Positions 1 to 9,225 are shown, counted from the first letter of the stretch. The stretch: DNA of 64,000 nucleotides from Xanthomonas arboricola pv. guizotiae (GCF_002940205.1 NZ_MDSK01000021.1:1-64000); one strand, 5' to 3'. Translations and numbers: made by a program. The notes: generated from the letters alone by a model not told the origin.

Positions 1-2
1 CG

Positions 3-80
3 CGCTTCGAGAAGTTGGACGTCATGTTCCTTGGATTCCTCAACTTCGTCCTGGTCGTTGATGGGCTTCGGATGTGTTAA
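3..80 (+). mobile_element. C-terminal end of an IS5-type transposase (partial)
   Basis: The first open frame of the window, entering from the left edge, encodes 25 residues ending at TAA (78-80). They include KLDVMFLGFLNF and end GLRMC. This resembles the C-terminus of IS5-family transposases common in Xanthomonas (recall, not searched). The element ends within a few bases after the stop, where the converging siderophore receptor gene terminates abnormally, so the IS appears to have inserted into that gene's 3' end. The rest of the transposase lies outside the window. Confidence 0.6.
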
Positions 81-86
81 CAGGCC

Positions 87-2153
87 CTAGTTGGCGTTGA
101 AGTGCACCAGTGCATACGGGTTCTGCACCACCGTCACCGGCGTGGTGGCACCGCTGCCGTCGCCGGTGGGGCGCGCGATATTGAAACCGCGCACCGCGCT
201 CTGCCAGCTGACGCCGCCGCCGATGCTCAGGCGCTCCCAGGCGCCGGGCAGGCGCAGCTGGGTGGACAGCTGCAGGTAATCCTTGGGCAGGTTGGCGTAG
301 ATCGCATCGGTGGGCGGGCGCGTCACCTTGACGTGGGTAAAGCCGGCATTGACGGTCCAGCCGGGCAGGAGTTCGCCGTTGAAATCCATTTCCCAGCCAC
401 GGCTCTTGGTGCCGTTGATGCCGATGTAGGCCGAATTGCCGTCCGGCAGCGAGGATTCCGGCTGGGTCATGTCGCGCACGGCGAAGTTGTCCTGCTTGGC
501 CTCGAACACGGCGGCGGTGGCCATCGCACGGCCGTCGAACACCTGCGCCTTGATGCCGGCTTCCAGGTTGGAACCTTCCACCGGGGCGAGCAGGTTGTTG
601 TCCTTGTCGCGGTAATTCTGCGGGTTGAAGATCTCGGTATAGCTGGCGTAGAGCGACACATCCGGCACGATGTCGTAGACCAGTCCCACATACGGGGTGA
701 CCTCGTCGCTCACCTCGTACCGGCCGCTGGTGCCGGTGTAGGCGCCGCTGGTGCCGAAAGCCTGGGTGCGGGTTTCCCAGGAACTCAGGCGTGCGCCGGC
801 AATCAGCGACAGCGGCTCGGCCAGACGCAACCGGGTGGAGGCGTAAACACCACGCTGCGTGGTGCGCGCTTCGTTGCGACGGCCGTTGCGCGCATAGGTC
901 ACTTCGGAAATATCGCCATCCCAGTTGCGGATGTCGGGGATGAAATAGCAACGTTCGCTGCCGCAGCTGGCCCAGTCGGCCGGATAGGTCTGCGCGGTGG
1001 GATAGGCGGTGGATTGCAGATCCTGCCAGCTGCCACCGACCACCACATCGTGCCGGCGGCCGAACAACGAGAAACCGCCGGACAGGTACACGTCCACGCC
1101 ATCGCGCGCGTCGCTGGTTTCGCCGGCGGCGGCGCGCAGGAACATGCCGCTGCCATCGGCGGCCGGATAGCCGGTGCCGTACACGCGCAGGCTCTGCACA
1201 TCGCCCTTGGTGTGCGCGTAGTTGACGCGCAGCAGCCAGTCCTCGCCGAAGCGCTGTTCCAGGTTGGCGAAGGCGGTACTGGTCTCGCGCTGCCAGCGGC
1301 TCCACTTGGGCGCCATGTTGGTCGAGCGCGGCAGGTTGGCCGGCGAACCATCGGCGGCGAAGAACGGCACCGTGCCCCAGGTCGAGCCGATCGGGCTATT
1401 GTCCTGACGCTGATAGCCGACGGTGAGCGTGCTGTTGTCGGTCAGGTCGCCTTCCAGCACCGCCATGCCCGACATCTTGTTGTCGTGGTAGCGGTCGTAG
1501 TAGTAGTCGCGGTCCTGCCAGGCCGCGACCACGCGGCTGCGCCAGCGCCCGTCGTCGGTCAGCGGCGCATTGACGTCGGCCTGCATGCGGCGGAAATCCC
1601 AGCTGCCGGCACTCACCGCAAACGAGGCATCGAAGTCCTTGCCCGGGCGCTTGCGCAGCAGGTTGACCGTGGCCGAGGGAATGCCGGCGCCGGTGAGCAG
1701 GCCGTTGGCGCCGCGGATCACCTCGATGCGGTCGTAGAAGACCGTGTCGTATTCCTGGTTGGTCGCACCGCTGTAGGTGGGCAGGCCATCGACCTGGAAG
1801 TCGGTGATCTGGAAGCCGCGCGCGAAGTACAGCGGGCGCTGGGTGTCGTAGAACGACACGTTGACGCCGGTGACGTTGCGCATCACATCGTCGATGCTGA
1901 ACAGCGATTGCTCTTCCAGCCGCTGCAGCCCGATCACGCTCACCGATTGCGGCGTTTCCTGCAGGGTCAGCGGCAGGCGCGTGGTGGTGGCCGGCTGCGC
2001 GCGGCTCACCGCGCCGTTGACGTTGACCTGGTCCAGCGTCTTGGCCGCGCTCGCGTCGGCAGCCGCGGCGGCATGCGCGCTGGGGGTCAGGGTAGACAGC
2101 GCGCACAGCAGCGCAGCAGACAACAGGCCAAGGGGAGCGATGGCAGCAGACAT
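87..2153 (-). CDS. TonB-dependent siderophore receptor, 3' end cut off by an IS
   Basis: Outer-membrane receptor of the FhuE/FpvA type (ferric siderophore uptake powered by TonB). The protein has a signal peptide (MSAAIAPLGLLSAALLCALS, cleaved after SAHA), a plug domain with the QETPQSVSVIG signature, and a long beta-barrel. ATG at 2153 was chosen because the signal peptide begins there and GAGAA precedes it; an upstream in-frame start gives an implausible Cys-rich leader. The 688-residue product ends PYALVHFNAN. Family members continue about 50-60 residues more and finish on an aromatic residue of the last barrel strand. The TAG stop at 87-89 lies at the junction with the neighbouring IS, so the barrel is incomplete and the protein probably does not assemble. 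Type and truncation are secure; the ligand is unknown. Confidence 0.85.
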   Translation of the reverse strand: MSAAIAPLGLLSAALLCALSTLTPSAHAAAAADASAAKTLDQVNVNGAVSRAQPATTTRLPLTLQETPQSVSVIGLQRLEEQSLFSIDDVMRNVTGVNVSFYDTQRPLYFARGFQITDFQVDGLPTYSGATNQEYDTVFYDRIEVIRGANGLLTGAGIPSATVNLLRKRPGKDFDASFAVSAGSWDFRRMQADVNAPLTDDGRWRSRVVAAWQDRDYYYDRYHDNKMSGMAVLEGDLTDNSTLTVGYQRQDNSPIGSTWGTVPFFAADGSPANLPRSTNMAPKWSRWQRETSTAFANLEQRFGEDWLLRVNYAHTKGDVQSLRVYGTGYPAADGSGMFLRAAAGETSDARDGVDVYLSGGFSLFGRRHDVVVGGSWQDLQSTAYPTAQTYPADWASCGSERCYFIPDIRNWDGDISEVTYARNGRRNEARTTQRGVYASTRLRLAEPLSLIAGARLSSWETRTQAFGTSGAYTGTSGRYEVSDEVTPYVGLVYDIVPDVSLYASYTEIFNPQNYRDKDNNLLAPVEGSNLEAGIKAQVFDGRAMATAAVFEAKQDNFAVRDMTQPESSLPDGNSAYIGINGTKSRGWEMDFNGELLPGWTVNAGFTHVKVTRPPTDAIYANLPKDYLQLSTQLRLPGAWERLSIGGGVSWQSAVRGFNIARPTGDGSGATTPVTVVQNPYALVHFNAN

Positions 2154-2454
2154 GGGGCGTTCTCGTCGATCGCTGCGGACGCATCGCGTCGCGCAACAGG
2201 AAAGGCACAGGCACACGCGGGCGTCCACTCGAACCGGCTGGCTGACCCTGCATGGGCTGGCGATGCGACACGAACGACATGACCGGACGCGGCCAAGATG
2301 TTAGGTAAATGTAAATCGTTATCGTTTCCGAGGCAAGCGGGTTCGCCGTTTGGACGTGTGCGCCTGGAGGATTTCGCTGCACGCGCTGCGCAACGTGCGG
2401 CGCTACGTCACGCGTGCAAAGCGACTGCGCGAGTTGCACCCACGTGCCCGCGCG

Positions 2455-2937
2455 TTAGCTCAGATGCGACAGCGGCAAGCCTTCCGGCGCCTTCACCGTG
2501 CGCAGCACGAAGCTGGAATTCACATCCGACACGCCGGTCGCATTGAGCAGGCGGTCGAGCAGGAAGCGCGAGAAATGCTCCAGGTCGCGCACCTGTACCT
2601 GCAACAGGTAATCCATGTCGCCGGTGAGCGCCCAGCAGGCCACCACCTCGTCCCAGCCGCGCACGCCCTCGGCGAAATGTTCGATATCGGCCTGGCCGTG
2701 CTGCTCCAGCTGCACCCGCACGAAGGCCTGCAGCCCCAGCCCCAGCGCCTTGGCATCCAGGCGTGCGCCGTAGCCGGCGATGATGCCGGCCGCCTCCAGC
2801 CGCTGGGTGCGGCGCAGGCAGGCCGAGGCCGACAGATTGACCTGCACCGCCAGCTCCGCATTGCTGCTGCGGCCCTGCGTCTGCAGCAGGGCGAGCAAGC
2901 GCAGATCGGTGCGGTCCAGGGCGATTGGCTGGTCCAT
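2455..2937 (-). CDS. Lrp/AsnC-family transcriptional regulator
   Basis: A 160-residue protein of typical Lrp/AsnC length. The N-terminal winged helix-turn-helix opens with LDRTDLRLLALLQTQGRSSN and continues through a recognition helix around residues 30-50 (SASACLRRTQRLEAAG). The C-terminal RAM ligand-binding domain contains the usual ALTGDMDYLLQVQV segment. ATG at 2937 starts directly at the HTH; longer starts add an unrelated stretch. It is divergent from phenylalanine hydroxylase, and the 127-bp shared region contains a perfect 11-bp inverted repeat. It therefore probably controls phhA in response to an aromatic amino acid, by analogy with other amino-acid-responsive Lrp regulators. The ligand is inferred, not shown. 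Confidence 0.9.
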   Translation of the reverse strand: MDQPIALDRTDLRLLALLQTQGRSSNAELAVQVNLSASACLRRTQRLEAAGIIAGYGARLDAKALGLGLQAFVRVQLEQHGQADIEHFAEGVRGWDEVVACWALTGDMDYLLQVQVRDLEHFSRFLLDRLLNATGVSDVNSSFVLRTVKAPEGLPLSHLS

Positions 2938-2965
2938 ATGTTGCGCAGCAGCATGAGATGACGCA

Positions 2966-3004
2966 CGAATCTTGCGCCATGAAGCGCTGGACACGCAAGA
3001 TTCG
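2966..3004. promoter_or_regulatory. Perfect 11-bp inverted repeat, likely Lrp-type operator
   Basis: CGAATCTTGCG (2966-2976) and CGCAAGATTCG (2994-3004) are exact reverse complements separated by 17 bp, in the intergenic region between the divergent Lrp-type regulator and phhA. The arm centres lie 28 bp apart on the DNA. The sequence itself shows the symmetry; assignment as the regulator's binding site is inference from position. Confidence 0.6.
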
Positions 3005-3064
3005 CAATCCCGTTGCGCGACCATCCGGCTAAGGTGAGCGCTGATCATCGGGAACCGCCGCCGC

Positions 3065-3955
3065 ATGAACATCGCACCGCAACGCGTCGAGAATCAGCTC
3101 ACCGACAAGGGCTATGTGCCGGTCTACACCACCGCCGTGGTCGCGCAGCCGTGGGATGGCTACAGCGCCGACGACCATGCCACCTGGGGCACCCTGTATC
3201 GTCGCCAGCGCGCGCTGCTGGTCGACCGCGCCTGCAACGAGTTCCTGCAGGCGCAGGATGCGATGGGCATGGGCGAGACCCACATTCCGCGTTTCGATGC
3301 GCTCAATGCGGTGCTGCAGGCGGCCACCGGCTGGACCCTGGTCGGCGTGCAGGGCCTGCTGCCGGAGCTGGATTTCTTCGAGCACCTGGCCAACCAGCGC
3401 TTCCCGGTGACATGGTGGATCCGCCGCCCCGATCAGATCGACTACATCGCCGAGCCGGACCTGTTCCATGACCTGTTCGGGCACGTGCCGCTGCTGATGA
3501 ATCCGCTGTTTGCCGACTTCATGCAGGCCTATGGCCGGGGCGGGGTCAAGGCACACGGCATCGGCGCGGACGCGCTGCAGAACCTCACCCGCCTGTACTG
3601 GTACACGGTGGAATTCGGCCTGATCGCCACGCCGCAGGGGCTGCGCATCTTTGGTGCCGGCATCGTGTCGTCGAAGGGCGAATCGCTGCACTCGCTGGAA
3701 TCGCCGGCACCCAACCGGATCGGCTTCGACCTGCAACGCATCATGCGCACGCGCTACCGCATCGACAGCTTCCAGAAGACCTACTTCGTCATCGACAGCT
3801 TTGCGCAGTTGATGAGCGCCACCGCGCCGGATTTCACCCCGATCTATGCCGATCTTGCGCAGCAGGCGCAGGTGCCGGCCGGCGAGGTGCTGGAGACCGA
3901 CCGGGTCATCCAGCGCGGCAGCGGCGAGGGCTGGAGCCGCGACGGCGACGTGTGA
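3065..3955 (+). CDS. phhA: Phenylalanine-4-hydroxylase
   Basis: Monomeric bacterial, pterin- and iron-dependent phenylalanine hydroxylase that converts phenylalanine to tyrosine in the cytoplasm. The 296-residue length fits the bacterial family, which lacks the animal regulatory domain. The iron site is visible: PDLFHDLFGHVP gives His135 and His140, and TVEFGL gives the third ligand Glu183. The conserved WWIRRPDQIDY segment precedes the site. The start at 3065 has MNIAPQRVENQL, as in relatives. It is transcribed divergently from the Lrp-type regulator and followed after 68 bp by an unrelated conserved gene. Confidence 0.96.
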   Translation: MNIAPQRVENQLTDKGYVPVYTTAVVAQPWDGYSADDHATWGTLYRRQRALLVDRACNEFLQAQDAMGMGETHIPRFDALNAVLQAATGWTLVGVQGLLPELDFFEHLANQRFPVTWWIRRPDQIDYIAEPDLFHDLFGHVPLLMNPLFADFMQAYGRGGVKAHGIGADALQNLTRLYWYTVEFGLIATPQGLRIFGAGIVSSKGESLHSLESPAPNRIGFDLQRIMRTRYRIDSFQKTYFVIDSFAQLMSATAPDFTPIYADLAQQAQVPAGEVLETDRVIQRGSGEGWSRDGDV

Positions 3956-4023
3956 GGCTGCACCGACTCGACACCACCGCCAAGCCGGACTATGGTCAAA
4001 CCTCCCCATACTGCCTTCGCTCA

Positions 4024-4668
4024 ATGGACCTGACGCAGCTTCGCATCCGGCGCTTGGAGCTGGACGACACCCGCCTGCTGTTCACCCTGGCCAACGGCAT
4101 CCGTATCGACGAGCCGATCAAGGCGCAGCGGCTGTTGTTGAAGGCAACGCCGCCGCAGCGCGCGCAATGGCAGCTCACCGACGACGGCTTCGGAGTGAAC
4201 TGGCCGGCGGTGGCGCCGCCCACGGAAGAAGGGCTGCTCAACATGCCCGAGTTGCTGTGGCGCCGCCGCAGCGCACGCGCGCAGACCAAACTGACCGCGC
4301 TGCGCGGACGCATGGATGCCCTGTCGCCGGGCGAGCGCGAGCTGGTGGCATTGGCGCGGCTGGATGCGGACATGAGCGAGAGCGGCTATGCACGCTACTT
4401 CGACCGTTGGGACGCTGCCACCCGGCGTGACGCAGTACAGGGGCTGGGCGCGATGGGCGCGGTGCAGGCGCGCCAGGCGATCGAAGGCCTGGGCGCGGTG
4501 TTCGAGCGCCTGGAAGAAGACCCCAACCTGCTCAGCATCGAAGACATTCTCGATGCGATGAGCGAGACCGACCGCCAGCGCGTGGATGGCTGGGAAGAGG
4601 TCTATTACCGCCGCTCCGGCGAACTGGCGCGGCTGGGGCTGAGCCACTACGGGGTCGACAAGGCGTAA
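4024..4668 (+). CDS. Conserved protein with DUF2442-like N-terminal domain
   Basis: A 214-residue soluble protein without a signal peptide. Residues ~1-65 (DDTRLLFTLANGIRIDEPI, then a GFGVNWP segment) resemble the small DUF2442 domain. The rest is helical and acidic, with AMSETDRQRVDGWEEVYYRR near the C-terminus, which recalls DUF4375/DMP19-type proteins; both assignments are from memory of sequence feel only. ATG at 4024 begins the conserved part; an upstream in-frame ATG at 3952 overlaps the phhA stop. No function can be assigned. It follows phhA in the same direction and may be co-transcribed. Confidence 0.75.
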   Translation: MDLTQLRIRRLELDDTRLLFTLANGIRIDEPIKAQRLLLKATPPQRAQWQLTDDGFGVNWPAVAPPTEEGLLNMPELLWRRRSARAQTKLTALRGRMDALSPGERELVALARLDADMSESGYARYFDRWDAATRRDAVQGLGAMGAVQARQAIEGLGAVFERLEEDPNLLSIEDILDAMSETDRQRVDGWEEVYYRRSGELARLGLSHYGVDKA

Positions 4669-4753
4669 GCACGCGTGCAATGACGCGCATGGCTCACCGC
4701 CGGCATGCGCATCGTCCACACCCGCCACGCGCTCCCGATGCACCGGGCCTATC

Positions 4754-5872
4754 TCATCCTGCCGGCTTGGCGAGATAGGCCAATAGCAGCACCAGTGGTT
4801 CCTCGCCGGTCTGCTGCAAGGCATGGGTGCTGCCCGGGCGCGTCAGCAGCGCATCGCCGGCAGTGACCTGGTACTGCTTGCCATCCAGCGCGTACAGCCC
4901 ACGCCCGCTGACGATGTAATAGATCTCGTCCTTGTCGTGCAGATGCAGGCCGATGCCGGCGCCCTTGTGCAGCACGCGCTTGCGCAGCACGAGCGGCAGT
5001 TGCGCTGCGTCGGCGAAGAACGGATACGCCGTGGTCGGCCCGGCGCCGCCGTGCGGGCCGGGTTGCGGGCGGGCGAGATCGCGCTCGTGCACCACCAGCG
5101 AGGGATGCGCCTGCGCAGCACGTTGGGTGGCGGTGTCGGGGGCTGCGCCGCAATCGGCATCGCGGAGAAGCTGTGGCTTGAGAGCGGGTTGCAACTGCAC
5201 CCAGCCATGCACGACCAGGCACGCCACGGCGGTGGCGCCGGCGCGGCTGAAGTGGGTGCCGTCGGCCTTGCCGTGTTCGGGAACGAACAGGAAGTACGGC
5301 CTGGCCGCCTGTTCGCCAAGGGCGCGGATCCAGTCGCTGGAACTGGCATTGAGATCGATCAGGCCAACGTGTTCCTGCGCGGCGAGTTGCTGCATGGCCA
5401 GGGTGTAGCGGCCGTGGGTGTCGAGCAGCGCGCCGAAGTCGTAGAGCAGACGGGCGGCGGGCGTGATCAGGATCGGCGTGGCGCCCTTGTCGCGCGCGGT
5501 GGCGATATAGCGCCGCAGGAACTGCACGTAGTCGGTGGTTGGGTCGGTGTAGCGCGTGGGGTCTTCGCGCTTGGCGTCGTTGTGGCCGAACTGGATCAGC
5601 AACACATCGCCGCGTTGCAATTCTTTTGCGATGGCATCCAGGCGCCCTTCGGCGATGAAACTGCGGGTGCTGCGGCCGCCCTTGGCGTGGTTGCGCACCT
5701 GCCATTGCGCCGGGTCGAACCACTCCTGCAGCAGTTGGCCCCAACCGGCCTGCGGCGCACGCTCGGCAGCGTATTCGGCGGCGGTGGAATCACCGGCGAT
5801 GAAGATGTGGTGTGGTTCGGCGCGGACGCTATTTGCGCAGAGCAGCAGCAATGCGAACAGCAGCAGACGCAT
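4754..5872 (-). CDS. Secreted SGNH rhamnogalacturonan acetylesterase fused to a cupin
   Basis: A 372-residue exported enzyme. Signal peptide MRLLLFALLLLCANSVRAEP is followed by an SGNH/GDSL esterase domain of the rhamnogalacturonan acetylesterase type (CE12-like). Block I is IAGDST with the nucleophile Ser, an oxyanion Gly lies near GRSTRSF, the Asn is in QFGHNDAK, and DGTHFSRAGA supplies the Asp/His pair. From about residue 280 a separate cupin domain follows, with metal-ligand pattern HLHDKDE and PGSTHAL. Esterase plus cupin in one chain is unusual and suggests that deacetylation is combined with binding or isomerising a uronate-like product. It is the last gene of the leftward kduI-kduD cluster. 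ATG at 5872 was chosen for the signal peptide. Confidence 0.85.
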   Translation of the reverse strand: MRLLLFALLLLCANSVRAEPHHIFIAGDSTAAEYAAERAPQAGWGQLLQEWFDPAQWQVRNHAKGGRSTRSFIAEGRLDAIAKELQRGDVLLIQFGHNDAKREDPTRYTDPTTDYVQFLRRYIATARDKGATPILITPAARLLYDFGALLDTHGRYTLAMQQLAAQEHVGLIDLNASSSDWIRALGEQAARPYFLFVPEHGKADGTHFSRAGATAVACLVVHGWVQLQPALKPQLLRDADCGAAPDTATQRAAQAHPSLVVHERDLARPQPGPHGGAGPTTAYPFFADAAQLPLVLRKRVLHKGAGIGLHLHDKDEIYYIVSGRGLYALDGKQYQVTAGDALLTRPGSTHALQQTGEEPLVLLLAYLAKPAG

Positions 5873-5910
5873 GGTGGGCTCCGGGAACAATGCTAAGGAC
5901 GCGACGCTGT

Positions 5911-5970
5911 CCCTTCTCCCATCGGGAGAAGGTGCCCTCACCCCAACCCCTCTCCCGGCGGGAGAGGGGC
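5911..5970. repeat. REP-like GC hairpin repeat
   Basis: Two short palindromic modules occur in the gap upstream of the acetylesterase gene: CCTTCTCCCATCGGGAGAAG and CCTCTCCCGGCGGGAGAGG. They are joined by the phrase ACCCTCACCCCAACCCC-like sequence that recurs at 8.8, 9.1 and 20.2 kb. This is an extragenic palindromic repeat of Xanthomonas type, possibly a transcription or mRNA-stability element within the cluster. Confidence 0.6.
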
Positions 5971-5987
5971 TAAAACGCAGTGGCTAA

Positions 5988-6653
5988 TTACGCAGCTGCT
6001 GCTGCAGTGGCTTCGGGCTTGCCCAGCACGCCGGCGACGAAGTTGCGGATCTCCGCGTCCTGGGCGTTGTCGAAGAAGCACTGCTGGAAACGCGCGCCGC
6101 CGATGGCCTGCTTGATCAGCTCCGGGTCGATGGCGCGCAGGCCGTCCAGGTACGACCTGGCGGTGGCCTGCTTGACCTGGGTCAGGATGCCGGCGTTGGC
6201 GGCCTGCGATTCGCGACGCTCGGCCGGGTAGCCCAGACCGCGCTCGCCGCTGAAGGCCTTTTCGAAGATGTAGCGCACGTTGATTTCCGCGCCCCAGCCG
6301 TAGCCCTTGGCGAATGCCAGCGACAGTGCGTTGCCGTTGTTGACCTGGGCGAACAGGTAGGCATCGGTCGGCTCGATGCAGTAGCCGCAGAACACGCCCG
6401 GGTGCGCGTTGAGCGACATCATCGCGCCCTGGCCGGTGCCGCAGCCGGCGACCACGAAGTCCACGGCCTTGGCGTTCAACAGCAGGCTGGCGACGATGCC
6501 CAGGTGGATGTAGGTCAGGCGATGGTCGTTGTCGCCGTCCATGCCGACGTTGAACACGCTGTGGCCCTGCTCGCTGGCGACGTCGTTGAGCTGCTGCAGG
6601 ATCACCGGATTCTTGGCGGCCTGGCTGAACTCATTCATGAGTGCGATTTTCAT
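5988..6653 (-). CDS. RpiB/LacA/LacB-family sugar-phosphate isomerase-like protein
   Basis: A 221-residue cytoplasmic protein of the ribose-5-phosphate isomerase B fold. It starts MKIALMNEFSQAAKN and has the family signature VVAGCGTGQGAMMSLN (anion-binding loop with Cys), followed by an SLAFAKGYGWG segment. It is longer than true RpiB (~150 residues) because of a C-terminal helical extension ending in an alanine run. It sits between kduD and the acetylesterase. Members of this fold act as uronate ketol-isomerases in some bacteria, so it may handle 4-deoxy-5-keto-uronate or a related sugar, although a canonical kduI is also present. ATG at 6653 follows GGAGCATTCCC. Confidence 0.8.
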   Translation of the reverse strand: MKIALMNEFSQAAKNPVILQQLNDVASEQGHSVFNVGMDGDNDHRLTYIHLGIVASLLLNAKAVDFVVAGCGTGQGAMMSLNAHPGVFCGYCIEPTDAYLFAQVNNGNALSLAFAKGYGWGAEINVRYIFEKAFSGERGLGYPAERRESQAANAGILTQVKQATARSYLDGLRAIDPELIKQAIGGARFQQCFFDNAQDAEIRNFVAGVLGKPEATAAAAA

Positions 6654-6838
6654 GGGAATGCTCCGATTGGTTGGGGAGTTTTTTAGGAAGTTGCATCTAA
6701 ATAGCGGTGATGCGTGCGTCTGGTTGCCGGTCTTTTTGGACTGCGGGCGCGTTGTTGAGCAATCACTGCGCTGATGCAACAAGAAAGGCAAAGCGTTTGG
6801 CAGGCAGCACGCGTTTGCGTGATGTACGTGTCGACCGA

Positions 6839-6881
6839 CCCTCATCCGCCCTTCGGGCCCCTTCACCCGGAGGGAGAAGGG
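6839..6881. repeat. REP-like hairpin repeat
   Basis: CCCTCATCCGCCCTTCGGGC followed by CCCCTTCACCCGGAGGGAG belongs to the same extragenic repeat family as the copies at 5.9, 8.8, 9.1, 20.2 and 49.5 kb. It lies in the gap between kduD and the isomerase gene. Confidence 0.5.
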
Positions 6882-6904
6882 AACAGCTGTGAGTGAGCGA
6901 GCTG

Positions 6905-7660
6905 TTAGCGTGCCAGCCAGCCGCCATCGACCGGAATGATCGCGCCGTTGACGTAGTCCGAGGCGCTGCTGGCCAGGAACACCGCGGTGCCGCCCAGGTC
7001 GGCCGGGACGCCCCAGCGCGCGGCCGGAATGCGGTCCAGGATGGCCTTGTTGCGGTCTTCGTCGGCACGCAGCTGCGCGGTGTTGTCGGTGGCCATGTAG
7101 CCCGGCGCGATGGCGTTGGTGGTGACGCCCTTGCTGGCCCATTCGTTGGCCAGCAGGCGGGTGATGCCGGCGATGCCCGACTTGCTGGCGGTGTACGAAG
7201 GCACGCGAATACCGCCCTGGAACGACAGCATCGAGGCGATGTTGATGATCTTGCCGCGGCCTTGCGCGATGAAGTGACGGCCGGCGGCCTGCGCCATGAA
7301 GAACGCCGACTTCAGGTTGACGTTCATCACGTCGTCCCAATCCTGCTCGCTGAAATCCACCGCGTCGGTGCGACGGATCAGGCCGGCGTTATTGACCAGG
7401 ATATCCAGCCCGCCGAGGCTTGCGATGGTCTCGTCGACGATGCGCTGCACCGGCTCGATGCTGATCAGGTTGGCTTCGATGGCGATGAAGCGACGGCCCA
7501 GCGCCTTGACCTTGGCTTCGGTCTCGGTGGGCGCCTGGATGCCGGCGGCGGCGATGTCTGCGCCGGCCTCGGCCAACGCCAATGCGATGCCCTGGCCCAA
7601 ACCGGTGTTGGCACCGGTGACCAGTGCGACCTTGCCTTCGAGACTGAACGGATTGCTCAT
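6905..7660 (-). CDS. kduD: 2-deoxy-D-gluconate 3-dehydrogenase / DKII reductase (SDR family)
   Basis: Short-chain dehydrogenase of 251 residues. In pectate catabolism KduD reduces 3-deoxy-D-glycero-2,5-hexodiulosonate to 2-keto-3-deoxygluconate with NAD(P)H. Visible motifs are TGANTGLGQG (nucleotide binding), NNAGLIRR, the catalytic Ser in NIASMLSFQG, Tyr/Lys in PSYTASKSG, and the C-terminal PVDGGWLAR. ATG at 7660 (MSNPFSLEGKVALVTG) follows GGAGCGATAAGGTA. It is followed by the RpiB-like isomerase and preceded by kduI at 190 bp, all in one direction. Confidence 0.93.
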   Translation of the reverse strand: MSNPFSLEGKVALVTGANTGLGQGIALALAEAGADIAAAGIQAPTETEAKVKALGRRFIAIEANLISIEPVQRIVDETIASLGGLDILVNNAGLIRRTDAVDFSEQDWDDVMNVNLKSAFFMAQAAGRHFIAQGRGKIINIASMLSFQGGIRVPSYTASKSGIAGITRLLANEWASKGVTTNAIAPGYMATDNTAQLRADEDRNKAILDRIPAARWGVPADLGGTAVFLASSASDYVNGAIIPVDGGWLAR

Positions 7661-7849
7661 TACCTTATCGCTCCTGCTGGATGTGCCGTGATGTGCTGAG
7701 TGAGCCGCGCAGTGCGCGGACGAGTGCGTTGTCCGAATTGGTGCAGTGCCGGCGCCCACCTGGATCGTGTCGGCGTCGTTGGCGCCGGCATCGAACAAGC
7801 CGGCTTCATTCGTGCCGGCCGGATGGGTGCTGGCGCATTGCTGCAGGCC

Positions 7850-8755
<906 letters not shown>

Positions 8756-8765
8756 CTACCGACTC

Positions 8766-8783
8766 TGGTTAACCGGTGTCATT
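8766..8783. promoter_or_regulatory. LacI-family operator-like site upstream of kduI
   Basis: TGGTTAACCGGTGTCATT is an 18-bp near-palindrome with the ACCGGT centre typical of LacI-family sites. Near copies stand at 15982, 61946 and 62101, each 54-65 bp from the start codon of a pectin-related gene. The LacI-type gene at 9226-10284 is the nearest candidate regulator. Confidence 0.75.
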
Positions 8784-8824
8784 GCGCAGTGCACGAAAGT
8801 TGGGAAAGTTGGAATGGCTGGGCA

Positions 8825-8965
8825 TCTGCCGCCGTACCCTCACCCCAACCCCTCTCCCGCACGCGGGAGAGGGGCGTTGTTTCCTTCTCCCGCACGCGGG
8901 AGGGGGTCTTTGTTTGCTTCTCCCGCACGCGGGAGAAGGTGGCGCGCAGCGCCGGATGAGGGTGC
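8825..8965. repeat. REP cluster, unit 1 of a direct repeat
   Basis: A ~141-bp unit made of three successive CTCCCGC-ACGCGGGAG palindromes, closing with GGCGCGCAGCGCCGGATGAG. It is repeated almost exactly at 9067-9208; the second unit has one extra C and a few substitutions. Together they fill the gap between kduI and the LacI-type gene. The 100 bp between the units shows no gene. Confidence 0.75.
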
Positions 8966-9066
8966 GAGGCTGCGAGGGTGCGCGCTGTGTTGAAGAGCAC
9001 CGCTTGCTTGGTCGGGTACTGGCTCACTGCATTTTCAGCGCATACCTGCGTTTTCCCGGATGGCTG

Positions 9067-9208
9067 TCTGCCGCCGTACCCTCACCCCCAACCCCTCTCC
9101 CGCACGCGGGAGAGGGGCGTTGTTTGCTTCTCCCGCACGCGGGAGGGGGTCTTTGTTTGCTTCTCCCGCGCGCGGGAGAAGGTGGCGCGCAGCGCCGGAT
9201 GAGGGTGC
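9067..9208. repeat. REP cluster, unit 2 of a direct repeat
   Basis: Second copy of the three-palindrome unit at 8825-8965, in the same orientation. It ends 18 bp before the stop codon of the converging LacI-type gene, so the hairpins could also end that transcript. Confidence 0.75.
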
Positions 9209-9225
9209 CTGCGCGAAGCGCGCTC

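Noticed and set aside
8825..9208. CRISPR array
   Set aside because: The repeated palindromes are not separated by unique spacers of constant length and no cas genes exist. They are REP-type repeats.
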